Below, piece by piece: positions 18,310-25,551 of a stretch of 40,391 nucleotides of DNA. The stretch is from CAZEAC01 sp964510065 (lineage in GTDB: Bacteria; Bdellovibrionota_C; UBA2361; CAIXSY01), in NCBI GenBank assembly GCA_964510065.1, contig CAZEAC010000039.1, positions 1-40,391 on the forward strand, given 5' to 3'. The translations under genes were made by a program, and so were the position numbers. The notes below the pieces were generated by a model that did no database searches, had not been told where the DNA came from, and worked only from the letters and a program-made list of their open reading frames with translations. How positions within the stretch are numbered: the first letter of the stretch is position 1; every line of letters begins with the position of its first letter.

Positions 18310-18338
18310 TTGAGTAAGGTTGGGTTTGGGCGTACAAT
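18310..18338 (+). promoter_or_regulatory. Probable sigma70-type promoter of the 18394 gene
   Basis: TTGAGT (18310-18315), a 17-base spacer and TACAAT (18333-18338). The predicted start of transcription near 18345 leaves a ~50-base leader before the ATG at 18394, with TGGAG at 18379-18383 as ribosome site. Confidence 0.6.
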
Positions 18339-18393
18339 TTCTACTTGCGAATACTACCAATCTGCTACGACCGAAAATTGGAGTTAACTTCAT

Positions 18394-18762
18394 ATGGCCA
18401 TGCAACACAGAGGACCAACGAAAGTCGGACAAGGGACGAAACACCGGCGAGGACTGACAGGTTCCAGGTCGCGTGGCTCCCTTGCAAATACTACCTTTCG
18501 CGCTGAAAAAAGAGCAGCTCAAGGGAGCAATCCGCAATTTTGCACAGAACAAGAGCGCCCCGGGCGGCCAGACAGTATCGATATGTTAGAACTGGCCCTC
18601 CACGACGATAGTCGCCCTTTCCGTCAGCCGAAGCAAAAGGATACCCGGCCAGACTGTATCGACATGTTAGAACAGGGGCTCTACGAGAGTCGCCCTTTCC
18701 GTCAGACAGAACAAAATGATCCCCGGCCAGACTGTGTCGATATGTTAGAACAGGTTAACTAG
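18394..18762 (+). CDS. Small protein with repeated RPDxxDMLE motifs, function unknown
   Basis: 122 residues, no family recognised. The first ~55 residues are basic and look disordered (Arg, Lys, Gly, Ser-rich). The rest is built from repeats of 27 and 26 residues: RPDSIDMLELAL (58-69), RPDCIDMLEQGL (85-96) and RPDCVDMLEQ (111-120), with SRPFRQ between them (73-78, 99-104). Each unit offers a short amphipathic acidic motif on a flexible arm, the form of a multivalent docking peptide. It has its own promoter, a Shine-Dalgarno site and a hairpin at its stop, so it is a real gene. It follows the toxin-domain protein by 153 bases; a link between them is only an inference. Confidence 0.72.
   Translation: MAMQHRGPTKVGQGTKHRRGLTGSRSRGSLANTTFRAEKRAAQGSNPQFCTEQERPGRPDSIDMLELALHDDSRPFRQPKQKDTRPDCIDMLEQGLYESRPFRQTEQNDPRPDCVDMLEQVN
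18568..18753 (+). repeat. Coding tandem repeat, 81/78-bp units
   Basis: Units start at 18568, 18649 and 18727 with CCAGAC, and the third is cut off at the end of the gene. The DNA is nearly as similar as the protein (for example GTCGCCCTTTCCGTCAG in units one and two), which points to recent duplication. Confidence 0.8.
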
Positions 18763-18797
18763 TTTCTGTCCACTTGATAAGAAAAATGGCAGAAACT
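18761..18797 (+). terminator. Inverted repeat at the stop codon of the 18394 gene
   Basis: AGTTTCTG (18761-18768) pairs perfectly with CAGAAACT (18790-18797), extended by CCA/TGG inside. The left arm overlaps the TAG stop. No T tract follows, so it may end transcription weakly or protect the 3' end. Confidence 0.4.
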
Positions 18798-18872
18798 ATC
18801 CGCCGTAGCCCGCGTAACTACTCGAGAATGCTGGCATGCCTCGCGAAGGCGGATCTAAAAAGGTGGCATTGT

Positions 18873-18889
18873 GGGACAGACTCTAACTA
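18873..18889 (+). repeat. Short dispersed repeat, copy 3
   Basis: GGGACAGACTCTAACTA, 15 of 17 identical to the minus strand of 10947-10963. It lies between the repeat-protein gene and the pseudopilin cluster. Confidence 0.45.
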
Positions 18890-18946
18890 GGCGAGCCAAA
18901 GCAAAAAAGTAAGCAACTTTCGCCATAGTTTCACGAACAATCATGG

Positions 18947-19372
18947 GTGAAAAGAATCATCCAGAAGTTCAGTCAGGGCTTCAGCCTTGCCGAATTGCTG
19001 ATAGTCATATCAATAGTAGCGCTACTTTGTGCGCTTTCAGCTCCGCTTCTTGCTTCTCTCAAAGAAAGCTGGAAGCTGAGAATGGCGCGTGAAAAAATTC
19101 GCGCGACAGTTGAAAACTTAATTGCACTCTCCTTTGAGCTACAGAGGGAAAGTACGCTCGTCATCTCAGAAACGAGTTATCACTCGAGCGGAGCATACCT
19201 TGTCGACATAAAGATTGACAAGGAACTCTCACTTGAGAGCAATCCAATGAAGTTCACCTTCTATCCTTCAGGAGCCGTTACGCCAGGCTCGATTCGTCTC
19301 AGCTTCGCGGGTAGAAAATGCGTCATTACACTATCTCTAAGAGGAAGGATCTCCGAAGCATGCGTACCTTAG
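18947..19372 (+). CDS. Minor pseudopilin, GspH/FimT-like
   Basis: 141 residues, GTG start (the ATG four bases earlier is out of frame). The prepilin signal is clear: a basic leader MKRIIQKFSQG, cleavage after G11, then FSLAELLIVISIVALLCALSAP with Glu at +5. The globular part is short, with a C-terminal beta-sheet region (MKFTFYPSGAV, IRLSFAGRKCVITLS) like GspH/FimT. Such proteins prime assembly of a type II secretion pseudopilus or type IV pilus. It is the first of four pseudopilin genes here; its end overlaps the next start by 13 bases. Confidence 0.85.
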   Translation: MKRIIQKFSQGFSLAELLIVISIVALLCALSAPLLASLKESWKLRMAREKIRATVENLIALSFELQRESTLVISETSYHSSGAYLVDIKIDKELSLESNPMKFTFYPSGAVTPGSIRLSFAGRKCVITLSLRGRISEACVP

Positions 19373-20133
19373 ATACTTCAGAACACGGGTCAACTCATAA
19401 ATCTCACCAGAGCTCTGCTGCGGCGAGCGATCTACGCACAGCTCCTAGAAGCGGTCTCATAAATACCCCTACTGCGGAGTGCCCAGTTGGGCAATCTGCT
19501 TCGTCAGCCTCGTCGCGCGTGCTCGCAAGCCTGATAGGCTTGCTCCGCGCTCGCTCTGTCGGCTTCCTCGCATCTCGCCCAACTGGTCTCTCCTCACGAC
19601 GGGGTATTTATGAGACCGCTTCTGGGGAATCCTTGTTACAAGCGCTTCCGCCGACGCCTTCGGCTACGGCGGAACCTGCCACCAGACTCCGCCTTCATTC
19701 CGGCGGATTTTTTCGAGTTTGCGGGCCAACCCGCAAATCTCACCAGGATTCGTCGCGAGGCGAGCGAGATGCCCGTAAATCCGAAGGAATCCGCCGGAAC
19801 GAGGGCGGAGACAGCCTAACAGGCCGTCGAGCACTCGTGACAAGGATTCCGCAGGAGTTGCGGGTAGATCGCTCGCCGCAGCAGAACCCTGGTGAGATTT
19901 GCGGGTTAAGCCTGGTCGAAATGATTTTTGTACTTCTTCTTAGCACCTTCACAAGTGCCGCGCTTCTTAAAGGAACTCATTTTGTTGCAGCTATGCTTAC
20001 AAGGAGCCTCGAAGTTGCGCGTACTCTCCGCGAAGAGGATCCCCCATGTCAAAGTATTGAGAGCGCTCTTTTCCGCTATGAAGTCTGTGTCGGTAGCTAC
20101 AGCCGACAGATTGTATCAGTTGAGGGATTATGA
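19360..20133 (+). CDS. Minor pseudopilin, GspI/PilV-like, with 516-bp palindromic block in its leader
   Basis: The frame from ATG 19360 encodes 257 residues. Only the ends look like a pseudopilin: MRTLDTSEHG at the start and LSLVEMIFVLLLSTFTSAALL plus ~55 more residues at the end. Between them lie 172 codons (19390-19905) of nested inverted repeats read in frame, rich in Arg, Ser, Pro and Gly. Deleting this block joins EHG to LSLVEM, an ordinary prepilin site (G at -1, E at +5, ten-residue leader). The present protein would have a ~182-residue leader ending CG/LSLVEM. Alternatively translation now begins inside the block, for example at GTG 19837 (23-residue leader). Whether it still matures is unknown. 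The stop overlaps the next ATG by four bases. Confidence 0.75.
   Translation: MRTLDTSEHGSTHKSHQSSAAASDLRTAPRSGLINTPTAECPVGQSASSASSRVLASLIGLLRARSVGFLASRPTGLSSRRGIYETASGESLLQALPPTPSATAEPATRLRLHSGGFFRVCGPTRKSHQDSSRGERDARKSEGIRRNEGGDSLTGRRALVTRIPQELRVDRSPQQNPGEICGLSLVEMIFVLLLSTFTSAALLKGTHFVAAMLTRSLEVARTLREEDPPCQSIESALFRYEVCVGSYSRQIVSVEGL
19447..19623. repeat. Hairpin A of the nested insertion
   Basis: Perfect 23-bp arms at 19447-19469 and 19601-19623 (AGAAGCGGTCTCATAAATAC..). Next inward, CCAGTTGGGC (19483-19492) pairs with 19577-19586. The tip is GCAAGCCT-GAT-AGGCTTGC at 19525-19543. Confidence 0.85.
19626..19850. repeat. Hairpin B of the nested insertion
   Basis: Arms GGAATCCTTGTTAC (19626-19639) and 19837-19850 match at 13 of 14. 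Inner arms 19685-19709 and 19788-19812 match at 22 of 25. Side hairpins are CCGCCG/CGGCGG (19648-19672) and TTTGCGGG-CCAA-CCCGCAAA (19718-19737). AAATCTCACCAG, the terminal sequence of the whole block, recurs at 19735-19746. Confidence 0.8.
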
Positions 20134-20969
20134 AGGGCTACACGCTGCTTGAACTCGCCGTAAGCTTGCTCATCTCGATTATTCTTCTCGGTCTCTGTGG
20201 CCAGATGCTTATGCAAGTTATCAGAAGCAGTGCTCAACTAAATAAAAAAATTAATGATGAAAGAGTATTTCAGATAGTGCGCGCGACATTTGCTCGGCCT
20301 ATCCATGCGTTAGATACCCATGTGTTGCCGTTTGGCCTCACCGTGCACCCTTCAGGCTCGATCCTTTTTGCCGATGGAACGAAAAATCCCGTCCATAATT
20401 CAAACTTTCCTCCTGATTCAACTTCGAATGCACTATCGTTTATAGAGCCGCTCTCGCCTTTCCCGCTTTCAGTTGTCGAAGGCAACATTGCCTCAGTAAA
20501 GGCCTGTACTGCAGTGGCCTTTGCTCTCGAGGATATTCGCAGCAACGCGAAATCATTCATTGCTCTCGGCGTTGACGGGGCCTTGGAGCTGCTTCCGCTC
20601 GAGCTTAGAAGCTATGGCACTACGGACAGCTATTGCATTACTGCTCGCTTGCAAGAGACCCAAAGTATGACTATCAAACGCACCACCTCAAATTTTCCAC
20701 CGCAGCTGCTCTATCCACTCAAAACACAGGCCACACTCTATTTAGATACTCAAGGAACACTTCGCCATCTTGGGCATAAGGGCGCGAATAACATTGAAAA
20801 TCAGCCGATCATACGCGGGATAAAGGCGATTCATATTCGCGCAAGCGCATTCGAGGGCAGCACGACACTTGCGATTTCGGTGGAACTACCGAGCGGTTCG
20901 AGTGCTCATTGGCAAGATCGAAATAAATTAAAACGCGAATCGCTGCTCGATATTATTTTCAATCGCTGA
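20130..20969 (+). CDS. Minor pseudopilin, GspJ/PilW-like
   Basis: 279 residues. The leader is only MKG; cleavage after G3 would expose YTLLELAVSLLISIILLGLC, with Glu at +5. The length and the long beta-rich globular domain fit GspJ/PilW. It starts by a 4-base overlap (ATGA) with the preceding gene, with GAGGG three bases upstream, so it is translationally coupled. The TGA stop touches the left end of a MITE at 20969. Confidence 0.82.
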   Translation: MKGYTLLELAVSLLISIILLGLCGQMLMQVIRSSAQLNKKINDERVFQIVRATFARPIHALDTHVLPFGLTVHPSGSILFADGTKNPVHNSNFPPDSTSNALSFIEPLSPFPLSVVEGNIASVKACTAVAFALEDIRSNAKSFIALGVDGALELLPLELRSYGTTDSYCITARLQETQSMTIKRTTSNFPPQLLYPLKTQATLYLDTQGTLRHLGHKGANNIENQPIIRGIKAIHIRASAFEGSTTLAISVELPSGSSAHWQDRNKLKRESLLDIIFNR

Positions 20970-21150
20970 GGAACCTCTAAAAAACTAGGTGTTTTGGATT
21001 TGCCGGTATTTTGGATGAGATTTACGAGAGAACTTGTCGGGAAAAGCGCAGGAATAGCAGGGCTATTCCGAGTATTTTCCCGGCCAGCTTCCTCGCAAAG
21101 ATCGCCGAAAGGCCGGCTAAGACGAAATACATGGTTTTTCAGAGGTTCCT
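20969..21150. mobile_element. MITE family A, copy 1 (diverged)
   Basis: About 182 bp with inverted ends GGAACCTCT...AGAGGTTCC and an imperfect hairpin over its whole length. The right side is followed by TA, as in copy 2; the left TA is changed to GA. It is the most diverged of the complete copies. It lies between the GspJ- and GspK-like genes, and its right end AGAGG (21141-21145) may serve as ribosome site for the next gene. Confidence 0.85.
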
Positions 21151-21155
21151 TATGT

Positions 21156-21926
21156 ATGTCAGTCGAACAAGGATCGATACTACCTACCTTCTTGATAATT
21201 GTGCTCATTGCAAGCGCGAGCTTGGCCATGATTACAGACCGAGTCCTCTTGCATGTACGCTACACTGCGATACGAACAAACGCGCTTCGTGATATGCATA
21301 GCGATCTCTTCCAGATACTTGAACAAACAGGTAGCGATTCAGCCGCACATTTCGAATGCTTGCAAAGTAAATCTCAGGGACGCTCGCTGTGCATTGCCAA
21401 TAGATCATCGCGTACACCGTCGAAGATTTTTCGATTTGCCGATCAATTTGAATCAGCATACCGATGCGGAATACATTCCAATCTAATTCCGGCAAGTTTA
21501 TCTGTGGGCTCGGCGCTTTCAGGGTTCGATTGCGTGTCGCTGCAAAATGGAAGATCGATGCTCGGAAATCTTGTGGCATCGCAGCCGATTACAATACGTG
21601 CCGGTCCGCTTGATGAGCTGGTGACAATTGCGATCAGCGGGGCGATTTCGATCGACCACCTTGAAATTCAAAGTACAAAGACGATGCTCCTCGCCGGCGG
21701 CGATATCGCAATAAATAACCTAATCGTTCCGAACCTACCTGAGGCGTCTCTTGCTGTAATCTCGGCGAGCGGTTCGATCGTCTTCAATAGCATTCACGGC
21801 GGCGCCCGAATTACCTTGCACTCCCGAAACGGCGTACTAGTTCCACCTTATTCCAATATCAGCGATGAGCTCGTTCCTCTTGCTATGAGAAGAGCGATTA
21901 TATTTGGGCTTATAGCCCTTCGGTAA
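21156..21926 (+). CDS. Minor pseudopilin, GspK/PilX-like
   Basis: 256 residues from ATG 21156. An open frame extends upstream through the MITE to 20994 but is element sequence, so the ATG just after it is preferred. The N terminus MSVEQG/SILPTFLIIVLIASASLAM has a Gly before a hydrophobic helix and lacks Glu at +5, as GspK proteins do. The globular part contains Cys pairs and a beta-helix-like stretch (VTIAISGAISIDHLEIQS, GGDIAINNLIVP), more like PilX/adhesin-type domains than classical GspK. It closes the HIJK-ordered cluster. Its last 17 bases overlap the convergent yjbQ gene. Confidence 0.72.
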   Translation: MSVEQGSILPTFLIIVLIASASLAMITDRVLLHVRYTAIRTNALRDMHSDLFQILEQTGSDSAAHFECLQSKSQGRSLCIANRSSRTPSKIFRFADQFESAYRCGIHSNLIPASLSVGSALSGFDCVSLQNGRSMLGNLVASQPITIRAGPLDELVTIAISGAISIDHLEIQSTKTMLLAGGDIAINNLIVPNLPEASLAVISASGSIVFNSIHGGARITLHSRNGVLVPPYSNISDELVPLAMRRAIIFGLIALR

Positions 21927-22323
21927 GCTGAATCACTATTTCACGCCTATGGGTACGACGTCGGTGCTCCCATAGATAGATCCCCTGCCAGGTGCCTAAC
22001 GCAAGCCTCCCGTCGACAACAGGAATTCCCAATGTAGTGGCCGTAATCGCTGAGCGGATATGCGCTGGCATATCATCTGCCCCCTCTGTGGTATGGGTAT
22101 AGCGCGGATCGTTCTCCGGTACGTTCTTCTCAAGCCACATTTCAAGATCGGTTCTTACCGAGGGATCAGCATTCTCCTGAATAATAAGACTGGCCGAAGT
22201 GTGCCGAACAAACACAGTGCAGAGTCCCGATTCAAGCTCACGCTCGCTCACGTATGCCGAAATTTCATCGGTTATTTCATAGAGCCCCTTTCCGTGTGTT
22301 GAAACCGTAAATACTTTTGCCAT
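21910..22323 (-). CDS. yjbQ: YjbQ family protein (UPF0047)
   Basis: 137 residues, full length. Family signatures are visible: HTSASLIIQENADPSV, the YTHTTEGADDMPAHIRS stretch with its metal-binding His residues, and LGTWQGIYLWEHR near the C terminus. Members are small trimeric cytoplasmic proteins; a weak thiamine-phosphate synthase activity is reported for some. The true role is unsettled. The start is 27 bases from the divergent ampD start. Confidence 0.92.
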   Translation of the reverse strand: MAKVFTVSTHGKGLYEITDEISAYVSERELESGLCTVFVRHTSASLIIQENADPSVRTDLEMWLEKNVPENDPRYTHTTEGADDMPAHIRSAITATTLGIPVVDGRLALGTWQGIYLWEHRRRTHRREIVIQLTEGL

Positions 22324-22350
22324 ACAATTACGCTAACCGGTAACTTTAGA

Positions 22351-22890
22351 ATGCTCAAGATAATTGACTCAAAACTTCCATACTTTGACGATCGTGCAGA
22401 AGAAACAACGATCGATACGCTGGTAATTCACTCGATGTACGCAAAAGGAACGAATAACGAGCTTGATGAAAAAAACTGCATTCGTCTTCTTGAGCAGCAC
22501 AAGGTAGCGACACATTACCTCATTGGAAGGCGCGGCAGGATTTTTCGGCTTGTTGACGAAGTGAAACGCGCCTGGCATGCCGGGCAAAGCAAAATGCCAT
22601 TTTCCGATGATCAGCGCGAGGGCGTTAATCAATTTAGTATCGGAGTTGAACTTGTTGGATACGAAGATACTGCATTTACGAAATCGCAGTATCGTTCACT
22701 ATGCGCGCTTACCGCTGAAATTTCTTCTCGACATCCAATTCGTGCGATTGTCGGCCACTCAGATATTGCGCCGGGCAGGAAATCTGATCCCGGAGAGGGC
22801 TTTCGCTGGGCCAGCTTCATGAGAGAGCTAAAAAAGCACGGTGTCGATATAGCTCAGTTTCGGCTTCTTAATAGAACACAAGAAAGCTAA
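22351..22890 (+). CDS. ampD: N-acetylmuramoyl-L-alanine amidase, AmpD type
   Basis: 179 residues without signal peptide, so probably cytoplasmic. The amidase_2 fold is marked by VIHSMY (zinc ligand H27), THYLIGRRGRIFRLV, AWHAG, IGVELVG and GHSDIAPGRKSDPG (ligands H136 and D146). AmpD cleaves the stem peptide from anhydro-muropeptides during cell-wall recycling, and so tunes beta-lactamase induction where AmpR exists. No AmpR or lactamase gene is nearby. Confidence 0.9.
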   Translation: MLKIIDSKLPYFDDRAEETTIDTLVIHSMYAKGTNNELDEKNCIRLLEQHKVATHYLIGRRGRIFRLVDEVKRAWHAGQSKMPFSDDQREGVNQFSIGVELVGYEDTAFTKSQYRSLCALTAEISSRHPIRAIVGHSDIAPGRKSDPGEGFRWASFMRELKKHGVDIAQFRLLNRTQES

Positions 22891-23007
22891 AGCACTCTCC
22901 TGACTTCAACGAGATAGACGTGAGAATACGGAAATCCCCTACTCAAGACTAAGAAAAATTCGGTCGATCTGCTCTCTTGGCGAATCTAATTGCTCAGGGG
23001 GAATTTA

Positions 23008-25551
23008 GTGAAGCGAAGGAATATAGTGAAGCACCTGCCACGCCTACTTTGTATTGCGCTCTGCGCAGGCGTCCTTGCCACCTTTGCACACGCGCAGCAG
23101 CCACCTATCATATTTGTGACTCAGGTTCCAATTCCGCAAGATTTCACGACTGTCGGTTCGGTCTTCGCAAACCATCTTGCGACGATGCAAACTGCGGGCC
23201 GCGGAGGTGACCTGTACATTCGTTACGGTGACGGCACTTTAAAAAATCTTACCCAGGCTGCAGGCTATGGCTCAAGTGGAATGCAGGGAAGCAATGCCAT
23301 TGCGGTCCGTGAGCCCTGCGTGCATTGGGACGGTACTAAAGCGCTCTTTAGCATGGTAGTTGGCGCGCCAACGCAGCGCTACCAAGTTGCGACTTTTTAC
23401 TGGCAGATATACGAAATCACGGGTCTCGGCATAAACGATACGCCGGTAATAACAAAAGTCGCGCAGCAGCCCGCGCAGTACAATAATGTAAGCCCGATCT
23501 ATACCAGTGATGATAAAATTATCTTTTCATCGGACAAACCCAGGGGCAATCTTTCACACACGTACCCGCAGCGTGATGAGTACGAGTCAACAGCGACCGT
23601 GAGTGGGCTCTGGCTTCTCAATCCAGCCACTTCGGACCTTCGTATGCTCGACCATGCTCCCTCGGGTGATTTTAAGCCAAGCATTGATAGCTTTGGTCGT
23701 GTAATCTTCACCCGTTGGGACCACCTGCAGCGCGATCAACAGGCCGACGGTAACAACAAAGAATATGGCGCATTTAACTTCTCTAGCGAATCAGCATCAG
23801 CCGAGAAAATCGACAGCGCCGTCGAGATATTTCCCGAACCACGTTCATCTGCTGAAGCGCTACCGAATCTCGAACTACACAGCATCAATCAGTTTTTTCC
23901 CTGGATGATGACCCAGCAGGGTTATGGCCTTGAAACTCTGAATCACATCGGAAGACACGAGCTTTTCAATTACATGAATAGATCTTTTAAGAATGATCCG
24001 AATGTGACGTACTTCGCTCCATCGGGAAGCCGCTTTAATCAGAATCAAATCACCAACATGTTGCAAATTCGTGAGGACCCTCTCGTACCGGGAAGATTCT
24101 ATGCCGTCGATGCTCCCGAATTTTACACTCATGCAGCAGGCCAGATTTTTTCAATTAATGGAGCCCCAAGTGACAATGCAGACCAGATGGCGGTGACCTA
24201 TGTGACGCATCGAGAGACTGCAACAGCCGATGATACGCCGAGCGCCAATCATAGCGGGCTTTATCGCTCACCACTGCCTCTATCGAATGGCGTTCTCGTA
24301 GCCACGCATACCGCTGAAACTCGCGTCGATGCTAATACTGGAACAGCCGCCAATCCAGGCTCGCGCTATGCGTTCCGCCTGAAAACGCTCAAAAAAGTTG
24401 GAAACTACTTTGTTCCTGACCAGGCGCTGACTCCAGGAATAACTAAGTCCATTACCTTTTGGAATCCCGACACGTTGGTGAGCTACAACACTGAGCTCTG
24501 GGAACTCGATCCGGTAGAAGTGCGAGCCACAGCACGGCCGCCAATAGTTCCGGAGACTCTTGCCTCCCCCGAAGCAACGATCTTCGCCGAGGAGCAGATC
24601 GACGTCGCACAGTTTAGGGAGTATTTGAGCACGAACGGACTTGCGCTGATCGTCAGCAGAAACGTCACAACTCGCGACAGAAACGATCGCCAGCAACCTT
24701 TTAATCTTCAAATCGCGGGATCTTCCACCCAAACGGTCGGTGCATCTGGAAAGGTCTATGAAATTTCAAGCCTACAGCTACTACAAGGAGATCTCTTGCG
24801 TGGCTACGGCGGCATTGCCTCCTCACAGCCTGGACGCCGTGTAATAGCGCAAGAAATGCACGACGCAATGGCATATAATCCACCCGATCCCGGCGGTCCG
24901 ACCGGGAGCACAAAACTAGGCAGCGACGGCTCGCTCGCCGCGTTTGTTCCTGCCGAAAGGGCTCTTACCTGGCAGCTGACTGATCCGCAAGGAATGGCTG
25001 TGGTTCGAGAACGTTATTGGGTAACGTTCGGTCGCGGCGAGATTCGGGTATGCGCCTCGTGCCACGGCATAAATTCCCAGAGCCAAAGCGGAGGCGCCGT
25101 GCCGCAGAATCCTCCTGAGGCACTGCGAACGCTGCTCCGTCATTGGAAGACACTTCCTCAAGAAAATTTCTCTTTTACCTTAAACTTCGTTCAATCTGGC
25201 GGCCGCCGTATTAAAAAAGCAAATACACTTCAAGCAGGAAGATCCCTAGTTGCGACAATTCAAGGCAGTGGAATCGCCGCGGCGGGGAAAAATCTTCGCC
25301 TGAGCCTTTCTATCAACAACAAGCAGTGCGACCAACCGATTGAAAGCTTCACCACTGATTCAGAAGGTAATTATACTCTGCGCGGAAAAGTACCGATGAC
25401 GTATGCTGCCCCTAAACTCGACTTTGCTCTTGAATACGCAGGCATCACCAAGACCGCGAAATCAGTTCGAGTCTCCGCCCGCGGAAAGCGGACCCGCATC
25501 ACTAACAAAGAACGCAAACGGCTGTGCCGCCAGTTAATTAAGCTGCAGTAA
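23008..25551 (+). CDS. Secreted beta-propeller protein with haem c motif (HzsA-like)
   Basis: 847 residues from GTG 23008, chosen because AGGGGG lies six bases upstream; a TTG at 22990 and a GTG at 23026 are alternatives. A signal peptide ends near AHA/QQ. Residues ~30-400 have WD40/TolB-like blades (CVHWDGTKALFSMVV, PIYTSDDKIIFSSDKPRG, SIDSFGRVIFTRWDHLQRD), reminiscent of proteins annotated as related to the hydrazine synthase alpha subunit. CASCH at 682-686 is one c-type haem site. A C-terminal Ig-like beta domain (about 720-830) with a basic tail follows. It is probably a periplasmic or outer-surface haem protein. Hydrazine synthesis is not implied: no HzsB/C genes are here, and one rather than several haem motifs is present. 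Confidence 0.68.
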   Translation: MKRRNIVKHLPRLLCIALCAGVLATFAHAQQPPIIFVTQVPIPQDFTTVGSVFANHLATMQTAGRGGDLYIRYGDGTLKNLTQAAGYGSSGMQGSNAIAVREPCVHWDGTKALFSMVVGAPTQRYQVATFYWQIYEITGLGINDTPVITKVAQQPAQYNNVSPIYTSDDKIIFSSDKPRGNLSHTYPQRDEYESTATVSGLWLLNPATSDLRMLDHAPSGDFKPSIDSFGRVIFTRWDHLQRDQQADGNNKEYGAFNFSSESASAEKIDSAVEIFPEPRSSAEALPNLELHSINQFFPWMMTQQGYGLETLNHIGRHELFNYMNRSFKNDPNVTYFAPSGSRFNQNQITNMLQIREDPLVPGRFYAVDAPEFYTHAAGQIFSINGAPSDNADQMAVTYVTHRETATADDTPSANHSGLYRSPLPLSNGVLVATHTAETRVDANTGTAANPGSRYAFRLKTLKKVGNYFVPDQALTPGITKSITFWNPDTLVSYNTELWELDPVEVRATARPPIVPETLASPEATIFAEEQIDVAQFREYLSTNGLALIVSRNVTTRDRNDRQQPFNLQIAGSSTQTVGASGKVYEISSLQLLQGDLLRGYGGIASSQPGRRVIAQEMHDAMAYNPPDPGGPTGSTKLGSDGSLAAFVPAERALTWQLTDPQGMAVVRERYWVTFGRGEIRVCASCHGINSQSQSGGAVPQNPPEALRTLLRHWKTLPQENFSFTLNFVQSGGRRIKKANTLQAGRSLVATIQGSGIAAAGKNLRLSLSINNKQCDQPIESFTTDSEGNYTLRGKVPMTYAAPKLDFALEYAGITKTAKSVRVSARGKRTRITNKERKRLCRQLIKLQ

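Larger units (their letters stand above)
19390..19905. mobile_element. Nested palindromic insertion, 516 bp, in frame
   Basis: The block is flanked by CGGGTCAA (19386-19393) and CGGGTTAA (19902-19909), an 8-bp near direct repeat that may be a target duplication. Its ends are 36-bp inverted repeats, 34 of 36 identical (19399-19434 and 19865-19900, starting AAATCTCACCAG). Inside are two large hairpins (19447-19623 and 19626-19850), each with smaller ones within. No transposase frame is present. The length is a multiple of three, without stops in the pilin frame. It recalls in-frame palindromic elements such as the Rickettsia RPEs in behaviour, not in sequence. Confidence 0.85.

Noticed and set aside
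18568..18753. Possible CRISPR-like array
   Set aside because: The repeated units are coding, there are only three, and there are no distinct spacers between short repeats.
20994..21155. N-terminal extension of the GspK-like gene through MITE copy 1
   Set aside because: The extension is element sequence without a ribosome site. The prepilin-like N terminus begins at ATG 21156.
23008..25551. Anammox-type hydrazine synthesis locus
   Set aside because: Only a distant alpha-like protein is present; no beta/gamma subunits, hydrazine dehydrogenase or other haem proteins are near.
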